From: an uncultured Pseudomonadales bacterium
Lineage (GTDB): Bacteria > Pseudomonadota > Gammaproteobacteria > Pseudomonadales > Porticoccaceae
Assembly: GCA_943788875.1 (NCBI GenBank)
Contig: CALSSA010000006.1
Location: forward strand, 1 to 64,000
DNA length: 64,000 nucleotides
Direction: 5' to 3'
The notes beneath the pieces were generated by a model, which saw only the letters and a list, made by a program, of their open reading frames with translations, searched no databases and was not told the DNA's origin. Both the position numbers and the translations under genes were made by a program. The first letter of the stretch is position 1, and each line of letters opens with the position of its first letter. Of the stretch, positions 57,724 to 64,000 are shown piece by piece.

Positions 57724-58596
57724 CTAGACACTTTCTAGCCTCGAAAAATAGTCTTGTTCAAATTTCACCGGCGACACGCCTCCGGTGTGGCTGTGTCGCT
57801 TTATCGGATTGTAGAACATTTCAATAAAATTGAATATCGCACCCTTGGCTTCCTCTCGCGTTGTGTAGATCTTTCGCTGGGTGACCCGCTTTTTAAACGT
57901 AGCAAAGAAGCTTTCCGCAACGGCGTTGTCATGGCAGTTGCCCCGGCGACTCATGGACGGTTCGAGATTGTTATCTCGCATGAAAGCCAAGTAATCAGCA
58001 CTCCCATATTGACTCCCTTGATCACTGTGCACCAATACCGACTCCTTCGGCTGACGCTTCCACACCGCCATCAGAAGCGCTTTAATCACCAAGTGCCGAT
58101 CCATGGTTTTATCCATCGACCAACCCACGATACGACGTGAGAACAGATCTAAAACCGTTGCAACATACAAAAAACCTTCGTATGTACGAACATACGTAAT
58201 GTCGCTGACCCAGAATTTATTGGGTACAGTTGGGTTAAAGTTGCGGTCCAGGTGATTAGCCGCAATGCTCCCTGTTTTACCTCCTTTGATATAGCGTCGC
58301 TTGTAACCAATCTGCGCACGTAGTTTATTCTCCCGCATAATACGTGCGACACGATGAACGCTGCATGCCTCACCGGCCTCGCGCATATCACGGTGAATCC
58401 ATGGGCTACCATAGGTTGCTCCACTCGCTACGTAAAATTCCTTGATAAGCTTGAGCAATCGTTGATCCTCAATCGCTCGATTCGACAGAGGTTTATCCAT
58501 CCAGGAATAAAATCCACTGAAATGCACTTTGAAAATTCGGCACATGGCTCTGACAGAAAACTCTGTACGGTTATCACGGATAAAAGCGTACTTCAC
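57724..58596 (-). CDS. IS3-family transposase OrfB (DDE integrase domain)
   Basis: 290 codons. The helix-turn-helix continues into HTH_21-like MCRIFKVHFSGFYSWMDKPL and RVARIMRENKLRAQIGYKRR. The rve catalytic domain has the three acids: WVSDITYVRTYEGFLYVATV (first Asp), VLVHSDQGSQYGSADYLAFM (second Asp) and CHDNAVAESFFATFKKRV (Glu, seven residues before Lys). It is normally made as an OrfAB fusion by -1 frameshifting in the upstream gene; it could also begin at the GTG at 58596. Confidence 0.93.
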   Translation of the reverse strand: MKYAFIRDNRTEFSVRAMCRIFKVHFSGFYSWMDKPLSNRAIEDQRLLKLIKEFYVASGATYGSPWIHRDMREAGEACSVHRVARIMRENKLRAQIGYKRRYIKGGKTGSIAANHLDRNFNPTVPNKFWVSDITYVRTYEGFLYVATVLDLFSRRIVGWSMDKTMDRHLVIKALLMAVWKRQPKESVLVHSDQGSQYGSADYLAFMRDNNLEPSMSRRGNCHDNAVAESFFATFKKRVTQRKIYTTREEAKGAIFNFIEMFYNPIKRHSHTGGVSPVKFEQDYFSRLESV

Positions 58597-58877
58597 ACGT
58601 GGTCGCTGGCAAAGTACGCGGCGGCCTTTTTTAAAATATCGCGCTCTTCGGTCACGCGACGAAGTTCAGCCTTGAGCTTGACGATCTCTGCTTGATCATC
58701 GGAACGCTTGGCCAGCTGAGGGCTTTTCTCCCCATAGCGCTTCATCCAGGCATACAGACTATGCGATGTGGTACCCAGTCGTTCGGCCACCTCAGCAACG
58801 GAATAGCCTCGCTCAGTGACTTGCTTTACCGCTTCGATTTTGAATTCTTCTGTGTATCGTTTGCTGGTCATAAACAC
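58593..58877 (-). CDS. IS3-family transposase OrfA
   Basis: 94 residues, helix-turn-helix of the HTH_8 transposase type: YTEEFKIEAVKQVTERGYSV, AEVAERLGTTSHSLYAWMKR. A leucine zipper-like coiled coil follows (DDQAEIVKLKAELRRVTEER). The end carries the slippery codons in ILKKAA: AAAAAAG at 58632-58626. Slipping back one base leads directly into the OrfB frame (GRRVLCQRPRVKYAFIR). Without slippage it stops at 58593. Confidence 0.93.
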   Translation of the reverse strand: MFMTSKRYTEEFKIEAVKQVTERGYSVAEVAERLGTTSHSLYAWMKRYGEKSPQLAKRSDDQAEIVKLKAELRRVTEERDILKKAAAYFASDHV

Positions 58878-58934
58878 CTCTCATAGAGTTACATTTTAAC
58901 GCTATTTGGTGTCTAGCAAAGTCTGGGAAGTCCA

Positions 58935-59446
58935 ATAAGCATCCTAAATACACCTTTATTAAAGATAATGTGTATTACTTCTCTAAAGCAGTCCCAAGTG
59001 ATTTACAGCACCACTAATGCAAGCCAAGAGTAGTTATTAGCCTTAAGACAAAATCATCACACAGAGCAGCAACAGCCTCTCGGATAATGTTATCCAAACT
59101 GGAAGATTACTGGCTTGGTCTTCGCCTCAAGGACATAGAGGTTCCTGCTGCACATCTGCTGAAGCTTTTTGGCCCTTTAACCACAACCCAGAAAATAACA
59201 ATAAATGTGGTTTTTCCTGGTGCTCTGTAACAGTTAAAGACTCTTCACCCAAGGCATGCTAATGGGATAGATGAGCGGCCACTCTCCTACTACCTGATTA
59301 TTTTTTCTGTGAGCGCTCCACTTTATATGGTGATATCTGGCATATTCGAATACCATGCCCAGTAGAGCAATAATGAATATAAACAGGGACTGACCTATTT
59401 TCTCAAGAACCGTTGGGCCGCAGCCTTGCTGGATTAAAGTGACGCC
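58935..59446. other. Intergenic stretch between the IS element and xdhC
   Basis: About 510 bases. A short frame at 59087-59230 is noted separately. A minus-strand 78-codon frame at 59234-59470 overlaps the xdhC start and is not supported. The region looks like debris at the right side of the island; no copy of the tRNA-Leu end was seen. Confidence 0.4.
59087..59230 (+). CDS. Possible 47-codon fragment
   Basis: ATG 59087 gives LSKLEDYWLGLRLKDIEVPA then AHLLKLFGPLTTTQKI and stops at 59230. The sequence looks protein-like, but it has no clear ribosome site, and I cannot identify it. It may be the truncated end of a gene disrupted at the island boundary. Confidence 0.2.
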   Translation: MLSKLEDYWLGLRLKDIEVPAAHLLKLFGPLTTTQKITINVVFPGAL

Positions 59447-60478
59447 ATGATCAACCAGCTCTTCCAACAATTAAAACACTGGTACCCACTGCGCGACAAG
59501 CATCAGTGGGTTCTAGGCTCTGTATATAGTGTCGAAGGTCCCAGCTACCGCAAACCCGGTGCCATGATGTTTTTTAATGACCTGGGTGAGCAATTGGGGC
59601 TTCTGAGTGGCGGCTGCCTCGAATCAGATATCCAGAAATATGCCTCTCAGGTGATGAGATCCCAACAGTCTGTCACCATCTGCTATGACGGCAGTGATGA
59701 AGACGACATGTCTTTTCTGCTGGGCATTGGTTGTGGCGGTACGATCCATATCCTTCTGCAGCCATTGTCGGCAGACAATCAATATCTGCAACTTCCCTCT
59801 ATTCTTCAAGCACTGGAGAACAATCACGAGTCTATCTTCCTGCAAAAAATACCAGCGCAGGATGGCTCCACTGAAACCAGATGTCTTGCCAATGACCACA
59901 GGGATTATCCTGCTAGACTGGCACAGATAGGGGGCAAAAACGGAACCCTTGTCGAGCAGGACAATCAACAATGGCTTGCTACCCATATCAAACCACCGAT
60001 TCACTTGCTGGTTGTTGGCGGCGGTGTTGATGCCCGTCCAGTCGTCAATCTGGCTGTCTCACTGGGCTGGCAAGTCAGTCTTTGCGACCCGCGCCCGGCA
60101 AATGCCAGGCGGGATCATTTTATGTCAGCAACCAATATTCTGCGCTGCGCCCCAGACAAATTGCCGGACCATAAATTGTTTGACTCTTTTGATGCGGCTA
60201 TTGTGATGACCCACAATATGCAGATGGATGCAGATGCTCTGGCCAGCCTGCAAAAGTCGTCGGTAAAATACCTGGCACTGCTTGGTCCTACCTCGCGCAA
60301 GCAGCAGGTTATGGCAATGGCAGAGCTGGATCAGCAAAACATTTCGACCCCCATTGCTGGACCTGCCGGACTGTGTCTGGGCGGTGAAATACCAGAGGAA
60401 ATTGCCCTCTCAATTTTAGCTGAATGTCTGGCTGTGCTAAATCAGACTGATGCCAGCTCATTAAGTAAGCTGTTATGA
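59447..60478 (+). CDS. XdhC/CoxI-family molybdoenzyme maturation protein
   Basis: 343 residues. The N-terminal XdhC/CoxI domain has VLGSVYSVEGPSYRKPGAMM and GLLSGGCLESDI with the conserved Cys; CYDGSDEDDMSFLLGIGCGG carries another. The C-terminal Rossmann domain has LLVVGGGVDARPVVNLAVSL and ends in GPAGLCLGGEIPEEIALSIL. XdhC binds molybdenum cofactor, promotes its sulfuration and inserts it in xanthine dehydrogenase-type enzymes. The next gene overlaps by 4 bases (ATGA), so they are one unit. No molybdoenzyme lies in the window. Confidence 0.9.
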   Translation: MINQLFQQLKHWYPLRDKHQWVLGSVYSVEGPSYRKPGAMMFFNDLGEQLGLLSGGCLESDIQKYASQVMRSQQSVTICYDGSDEDDMSFLLGIGCGGTIHILLQPLSADNQYLQLPSILQALENNHESIFLQKIPAQDGSTETRCLANDHRDYPARLAQIGGKNGTLVEQDNQQWLATHIKPPIHLLVVGGGVDARPVVNLAVSLGWQVSLCDPRPANARRDHFMSATNILRCAPDKLPDHKLFDSFDAAIVMTHNMQMDADALASLQKSSVKYLALLGPTSRKQQVMAMAELDQQNISTPIAGPAGLCLGGEIPEEIALSILAECLAVLNQTDASSLSKLL

Positions 60479-61035
60479 AAATTGCTGCGCTTATTCTTGC
60501 CGCTGGTGCTGCTTCCCGTTTTGGTTCGACCAAGCAGTTAGCCGATATTGACGGCAAGCCAATGCTGCAACATTGTATTGACCAGGCAAATAACGTTTTG
60601 CCTGGCATGGTCTTTACGGTGCTAGGCAATCAGCATCAAAATATAGCGGCCAATATTACAGGCAGCCAACTAATTTTAAATCCAGACTGGCAGGAAGGAA
60701 TCGGCAATTCAATTGCCACTGGAGTGACTTATCTAAAAGCAGACTATGATGCTATTTTGGTGCTGTTGGCAGATCAGCCTAGAGTTAAAAGCCAGCATCT
60801 GCACCAGCTAATCAGACTTTTTGATGGTCGGAGGCCTGTTTGTAGCTATTACCACGAAAGTGGCGGCGTACCGGCCATTTTCCCCAGAGTAAACTTTGAT
60901 GCCTTAGGCAGACTATCTGGCGATCAAGGAGCTAAAGTTCTTCTCAAGGGTATGGCCGATGACCTGCTGAGGCTACCGCTGCCGGAAGCCTCGTTTGACA
61001 TTGACAGACCAGAAGATCTGGCCAGCTGGAATTAA
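60475..61035 (+). CDS. MobA-like molybdenum cofactor nucleotidyltransferase (MocA family)
   Basis: 186 residues with the NTP-transferase signature [20 protein letters not shown] and [35 protein letters not shown] is the metal site and the C-terminus [12 protein letters not shown] is typical of MocA (molybdopterin cytidylyltransferase) proteins. It would attach CMP (or GMP) to molybdopterin for enzymes served by the XdhC protein encoded just upstream. Convergent with pckG, overlapping its stop by 4 bases. Confidence 0.88.
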   Translation: MKIAALILAAGAASRFGSTKQLADIDGKPMLQHCIDQANNVLPGMVFTVLGNQHQNIAANITGSQLILNPDWQEGIGNSIATGVTYLKADYDAILVLLADQPRVKSQHLHQLIRLFDGRRPVCSYYHESGGVPAIFPRVNFDALGRLSGDQGAKVLLKGMADDLLRLPLPEASFDIDRPEDLASWN

Positions 61036-62840
61036 CCCTGAGTGATTCGCTGCAGTGTCAGCTCGCGCTGCGCTTCAATTTTCGCCGGAGTCTTATCACC
61101 AAACTGCTGAAAATAACGCTGCTGACTCGCACATTCAGCGGTCCATTCATCTGCATCAATATTCATCAATGTAGCGAACTGCTCGGCACTGAAATCAAGC
61201 CCATTCCAGCTTAGATCTTCATAGTTGGGAACATAACCAATCGGGGTTTCAACGGCCTCCACACTGTTCTGGGCGCGTTCGGCAATCCACTTAAGTACGC
61301 GCATATTTTGCCCAAAGCCCGGCCACAAAAACTTGCCGTTACTGTCTTTTCTAAACCAGTTAACACGAAAAACCTGGGGCAAATTGCTGGCCTTGTCGGC
61401 CATATTGAACCAATGGCTCCAGTAGTCGCCCATGTTGTAACCACAGAATGGCAACATGGCCATGGGGTCGCGCCTGATGGCCTCCTGGTTATCTGCAGCG
61501 GCTGTGGCCTCAGAACCAATGGTCGCCGCTAGATAGACGCCGTGATCCCAGTCCAGACCCTGAAAAACCAGCGGCATGGTACTGCTCATTCGACCGCCAA
61601 ACAGTAGTGCATCCAGAGGCACGCCTTCAGGCTTATCCCAGGCGGGATCCGTTGATGGGCACTGTGATGCCGGACTGGTAAATCTGGCATTGGGGTGGGC
61701 CGCGACTCTGCCACAGTCTGGAGACCAGTCCTGTCCGGTCCAGTCAATCAGATGCTCAGGAGCCTCGTCAGTCATACCTTCCCACCAGACATCACCGTCA
61801 TCGGTGAGTGCCACATTGGTAAAGATGGTGTTTTTTTCCATGGTTCTCATGGCCGTGGGATTTGACTGTTCTGATGTGCCCGGGGCTACACCAAAATAGC
61901 CAAACTCCGGATTAATCGCTCTTAACTTGCCGTCCTGATCTGGTTTGATCCAAGCAATATCATCGCCAACCGTCCATACTTTCCAGCCATCAAAGCCCTC
62001 TGGTGGTACCAGCATGGCCAGATTAGTCTTGCCGCAGGCACTGGGGAATGCCCCTGCCATATAGGTCTTTTTGCCCTCTGGAGACTCGATGCCAACCAGC
62101 AGCATGTGCTCAGCCAACCAGCCTTCGTCCCTGCCCATTGCAGAAGCAATCCGCAGAGCGACACATTTCTTACCCAGCAAGGCATTGCCGCCATAGCCGC
62201 TGCCATAGGACCAAACAGCACGGTCTTTGGGGAAATGCGCAATATAGCGATTTTCGATATCACAGGGCCATGCCACATCCTCCTGGCCGGGAGCCAGAGG
62301 GTAACCCACTGAATGCAGGCATTGAATAAAATCCTTATCTGCCAGTACTTGCAACACGTCCCGGCCCACTCTGGCCATAATATGCATATTGACCACTGCA
62401 TAGGGAGAATCGGTAATCTGTATGCCGATCTGCTTTAAATCAGAATCCAGTGGTCCCATACTGAACGGGATAACATAGAGAGTTCGTCCCGCCATGCAAC
62501 CGGCAAACAGCTTGCCTAATTTTTCTTTCATTTCCTCAGGTTCGACCCAGTTATTGGTCGGACCAGCCTGGCTTTCTTCGGGACTACAGATAAAGGTGCG
62601 CTGCTCAACCCGGGCCACATCACCAGGATCAGAACGACAGAGATAGGAGTTTGGCCTTAGAGCCGGATTCAGAGGGGTAAACACGCCAGCCTCCACCAAT
62701 TCACCACAGAGAAAATCATATTCTTCAGAACTGCCATCACACCAATAAACATTCTCTGGAGTACAGGCGTCTATTATTTCGTTCACCCAAGCGTCTACTT
62801 TTGCCGGTATTTTCTCTACTGCGGGATTGATTCCAACCAT
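61032..62840 (-). CDS. pckG: Phosphoenolpyruvate carboxykinase (GTP)
   Basis: Converts oxaloacetate and GTP to PEP in gluconeogenesis. 602 residues, the normal length of the GTP form, and unlike the ATP enzyme in sequence. The kinase-1 motif is [20 protein letters not shown] with the reactive Cys, the kinase-2 region is [13 protein letters not shown], and [20 protein letters not shown] closes the guanine site. [20 protein letters not shown] is typical of the N-terminal part. AGAGG precedes the ATG. A promoter near 63.16 kb would give a leader of about 300 bases. Confidence 0.97.
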   Translation of the reverse strand: MVGINPAVEKIPAKVDAWVNEIIDACTPENVYWCDGSSEEYDFLCGELVEAGVFTPLNPALRPNSYLCRSDPGDVARVEQRTFICSPEESQAGPTNNWVEPEEMKEKLGKLFAGCMAGRTLYVIPFSMGPLDSDLKQIGIQITDSPYAVVNMHIMARVGRDVLQVLADKDFIQCLHSVGYPLAPGQEDVAWPCDIENRYIAHFPKDRAVWSYGSGYGGNALLGKKCVALRIASAMGRDEGWLAEHMLLVGIESPEGKKTYMAGAFPSACGKTNLAMLVPPEGFDGWKVWTVGDDIAWIKPDQDGKLRAINPEFGYFGVAPGTSEQSNPTAMRTMEKNTIFTNVALTDDGDVWWEGMTDEAPEHLIDWTGQDWSPDCGRVAAHPNARFTSPASQCPSTDPAWDKPEGVPLDALLFGGRMSSTMPLVFQGLDWDHGVYLAATIGSEATAAADNQEAIRRDPMAMLPFCGYNMGDYWSHWFNMADKASNLPQVFRVNWFRKDSNGKFLWPGFGQNMRVLKWIAERAQNSVEAVETPIGYVPNYEDLSWNGLDFSAEQFATLMNIDADEWTAECASQQRYFQQFGDKTPAKIEAQRELTLQRITQG

Positions 62841-63149
62841 TTACAAGGACCTCTAGCCTGAAATAAAACTTTAGAAAGCTTAGCCAATCCAACAGTGCTT
62901 TGCTTATTTCTAAAATAATATTTTCGAATACTTTAAGTTAATGGCAGTTTAGGGGAGTGAGAAACCACAGGCGAACGCACATTCTATATGAGCAACAGAC
63001 GGCACTCGAAGGTTAAGCCGTTGACTCAATAAAATTGAAGATTAGCATGTAGCCGGCATCGATCACTGACGCCTGCTAACAGAATCGTCAATGTTGATGC
63101 TCTTCGCTCTCCCCTCGGTCAGCCGTGACCGTCTAAAGTGCGAGCACGC
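62841..63149 (-). other. Long 5' leader region of pckG
   Basis: About 300 bases between the predicted transcription start and the ATG. On the minus strand GGTCACGGCTGACC forms a short perfect hairpin near 63.12 kb. No known riboswitch motif, RNA gene or upstream frame with support was recognised. Confidence 0.4.
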
Positions 63150-63177
63150 ATTATACTCAACGAGGGGTCATCCTCAA
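63150..63177 (-). promoter_or_regulatory. Predicted sigma-70 promoter toward pckG
   Basis: On the minus strand TTGAGG (63177-63172) and a perfect TATAAT (63155-63150) are 16 bases apart. It is the only strong promoter seen in the 380-base gap upstream of pckG. Confidence 0.6.
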
Positions 63178-63223
63178 AATTTTTTGCCGGCATACCGTAT
63201 ATTGCAGTCTTGAATATAACCCC

Positions 63224-64000
63224 TCAAAAATTGAGTTTCTGAAGGCCCAGTATTTTTACCCCAGGTGACTGCCCCTTCACAGGCTGGCCATCTTGTACCA
63301 CTCGGGTTCCAGCGACTAGTACATGAATTATTCCCGTGGGTTTTAAATAGGGGTCGCCATAGGCCGCATTGGCGGCAACCGTCCGAGAATCAAAGATCAC
63401 AATATCAGCATCTGCCCCTTGCTGGATTCGCCCTTTCTTCTTAAAAGCCGGCGAAGCCTGTTCCATCCACCGGGCCTGATAGAGACTAAGCTTGGCCAGC
63501 GCCTCATTGAGATCAAGTATATTGCGATCGCGCACATAATGTCCCAGTACCCGAGAAAAAGTACCTGCCACATTAGGGTTAGTGGGCAAATTGACATCTA
63601 TTGCTGGCAGGGCATCGGTCGACACCATCATACCTGGCCACTGCAGAGCCGTTTCCACCCAATCCTCTTTGATATAATGATGATTAACCATACCACTGGG
63701 CTCATCCGCCGCGTACTTTTCCCAAGTCTCTTTGGTGAGCCATTCACCGGTGGCAACCCACTGCACATCTTCATAACTAATATCAAATATCGCTCGCCAG
63801 TCGCGACGTCTGAAAACATCCGCAGAAATACTGGTGCCACCAGCAGCATAGGACAATGTCTCAGTGGTTATATTAGCTCCGGCGCGATTGGCCTCATCGA
63901 TCATTTGCAGCCAATCACCAATACGGCCCATAGCATTATGAGTGATATGGCAGACAAACAAGGCGGCCCCCGTTTCTAAAGCCAGATCAATTACTTCGAT
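63224..64000 (-). CDS. D-aminoacylase-like amidohydrolase, 5' part outside the window
   Basis: The frame is open from the window edge (258 codons inside) and ends at TAA 63224. LFVCHITHNAMGRIGDWLQM shows a metal-ligand His, TETLSYAAGGTSISADVF and MVSTDALPAIDVNLPTNPNV (active-site Asp) fit N-acyl-D-amino-acid deacylase/dihydroorotase-like enzymes. The C-terminal beta-sandwich returns as GRIQQGADADIVIFDSRTVA and GIIHVLVAGTRVVQDGQPVK. It is probably the hydrolase of an N-acyl-D-amino acid or related amide, exact substrate unknown. The N-terminal half lies beyond 64000. Confidence 0.85.
   Translation of the reverse strand: MEVIDLALETGAALFVCHITHNAMGRIGDWLQMIDEANRAGANITTETLSYAAGGTSISADVFRRRDWRAIFDISYEDVQWVATGEWLTKETWEKYAADEPSGMVNHHYIKEDWVETALQWPGMMVSTDALPAIDVNLPTNPNVAGTFSRVLGHYVRDRNILDLNEALAKLSLYQARWMEQASPAFKKKGRIQQGADADIVIFDSRTVAANAAYGDPYLKPTGIIHVLVAGTRVVQDGQPVKGQSPGVKILGLQKLNF

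Larger units (their letters stand above)
57706..58934 (-). mobile_element. IS3-family insertion sequence
   Basis: The element is bounded by inverted repeats of about 26 bases with two mismatches: left TGGACTTCCCAGGCTTTACT at 57706, right (on the other strand) TGGACTTCCCAGACTTTGCT ending at 58934. It encodes OrfA and OrfB with a -1 frameshift site A AAA AAG. The flanks (GCTA left, ATAA right) show no target duplication. The transposase looks intact, so it may still be active. The OrfB sequence resembles the IS51-type group, but I cannot confirm this. Confidence 0.92.

Noticed and set aside
59234-59470. 78-codon minus-strand frame with one hydrophobic segment
   Set aside because: It overlaps the well-supported start of xdhC, lacks a ribosome site and has no recognisable homology; kept out of the gene list.

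Overview
The window looks like a chromosomal segment of a Gram-negative gammaproteobacterium. BamD, RluD, Obg/ProB/L27/L21, PilS/PilR, RfaH, an MlaC-like protein and a complete dTDP-rhamnose operon support this. The gene order and the gene set (type IV minor pilin cluster, MarR-type EPS regulator, GTP-dependent PEP carboxykinase) suggest a marine lineage related to Cellvibrionales/Pseudomonadales. That placement is inferred from gene content, not from a tree.

Layout. 1-10.1 kb is housekeeping: proB-obgE and rplU-rpmA (all on the minus strand), pgeF-rluD divergent from bamD-nadE, then pilS-pilR. 10.1-15 kb is a minus-strand type IV pilus minor pilin operon (fimT-pilE-pilV-pilW-pilX-pilY1) with an unusually short PilY1. 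15-18.4 kb holds orphan small genes, a tRNA-Val and a Fur-box promoter driving a 46-residue membrane protein just before manC. 18.4-25.7 kb has manC, ugd, uvrB, an orphan mlaC, tRNA-Asn and wecA.

25.8-40.5 kb is a visibly AT-rich, minus-strand O-antigen/capsule locus: a sugar-phosphate transferase, a CapD-like dehydratase, three family-4 glycosyltransferases, a Wzy polymerase, a Wzx flippase and WbpABDE-type genes for a 2,3-diacetamido uronic acid. Most reading frames here carry one-base frameshifts, many at homopolymers, and a WbpI/WecB-like 2-epimerase is decayed. Pieces of a second flippase lie on both sides of the intact one. 40.5-45 kb carries an XRE/AbiEii pair with a striking palindromic operator, a MarR-type EPS regulator and two paralogous polyprenyl-phosphate sugar transferases. 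45.2-50.6 kb has rmlBDCA, rfaH and manB, which supply dTDP-rhamnose and mannose precursors and an antiterminator for long polysaccharide operons.

50.6-52.9 kb has an SLC13-type permease and a small ComEA-like protein. 53.1-59.2 kb is a small island beside a tRNA-Leu: a partial tRNA repeat, a divergent tyrosine recombinase, an orphan lipoprotein and an IS3-family element. 59.4-64 kb returns to metabolic genes: xdhC plus a MobA-like nucleotidyltransferase, pckG, and the 3' part of a D-aminoacylase-like amidohydrolase that runs off the window.

The clearest unexplained items are the Fur-controlled micro-protein, the palindrome-controlled XRE/AbiEii pair inside the surface-polysaccharide locus, the flanking flippase remnants, and the dense cluster of frameshifts confined to the O-antigen region.
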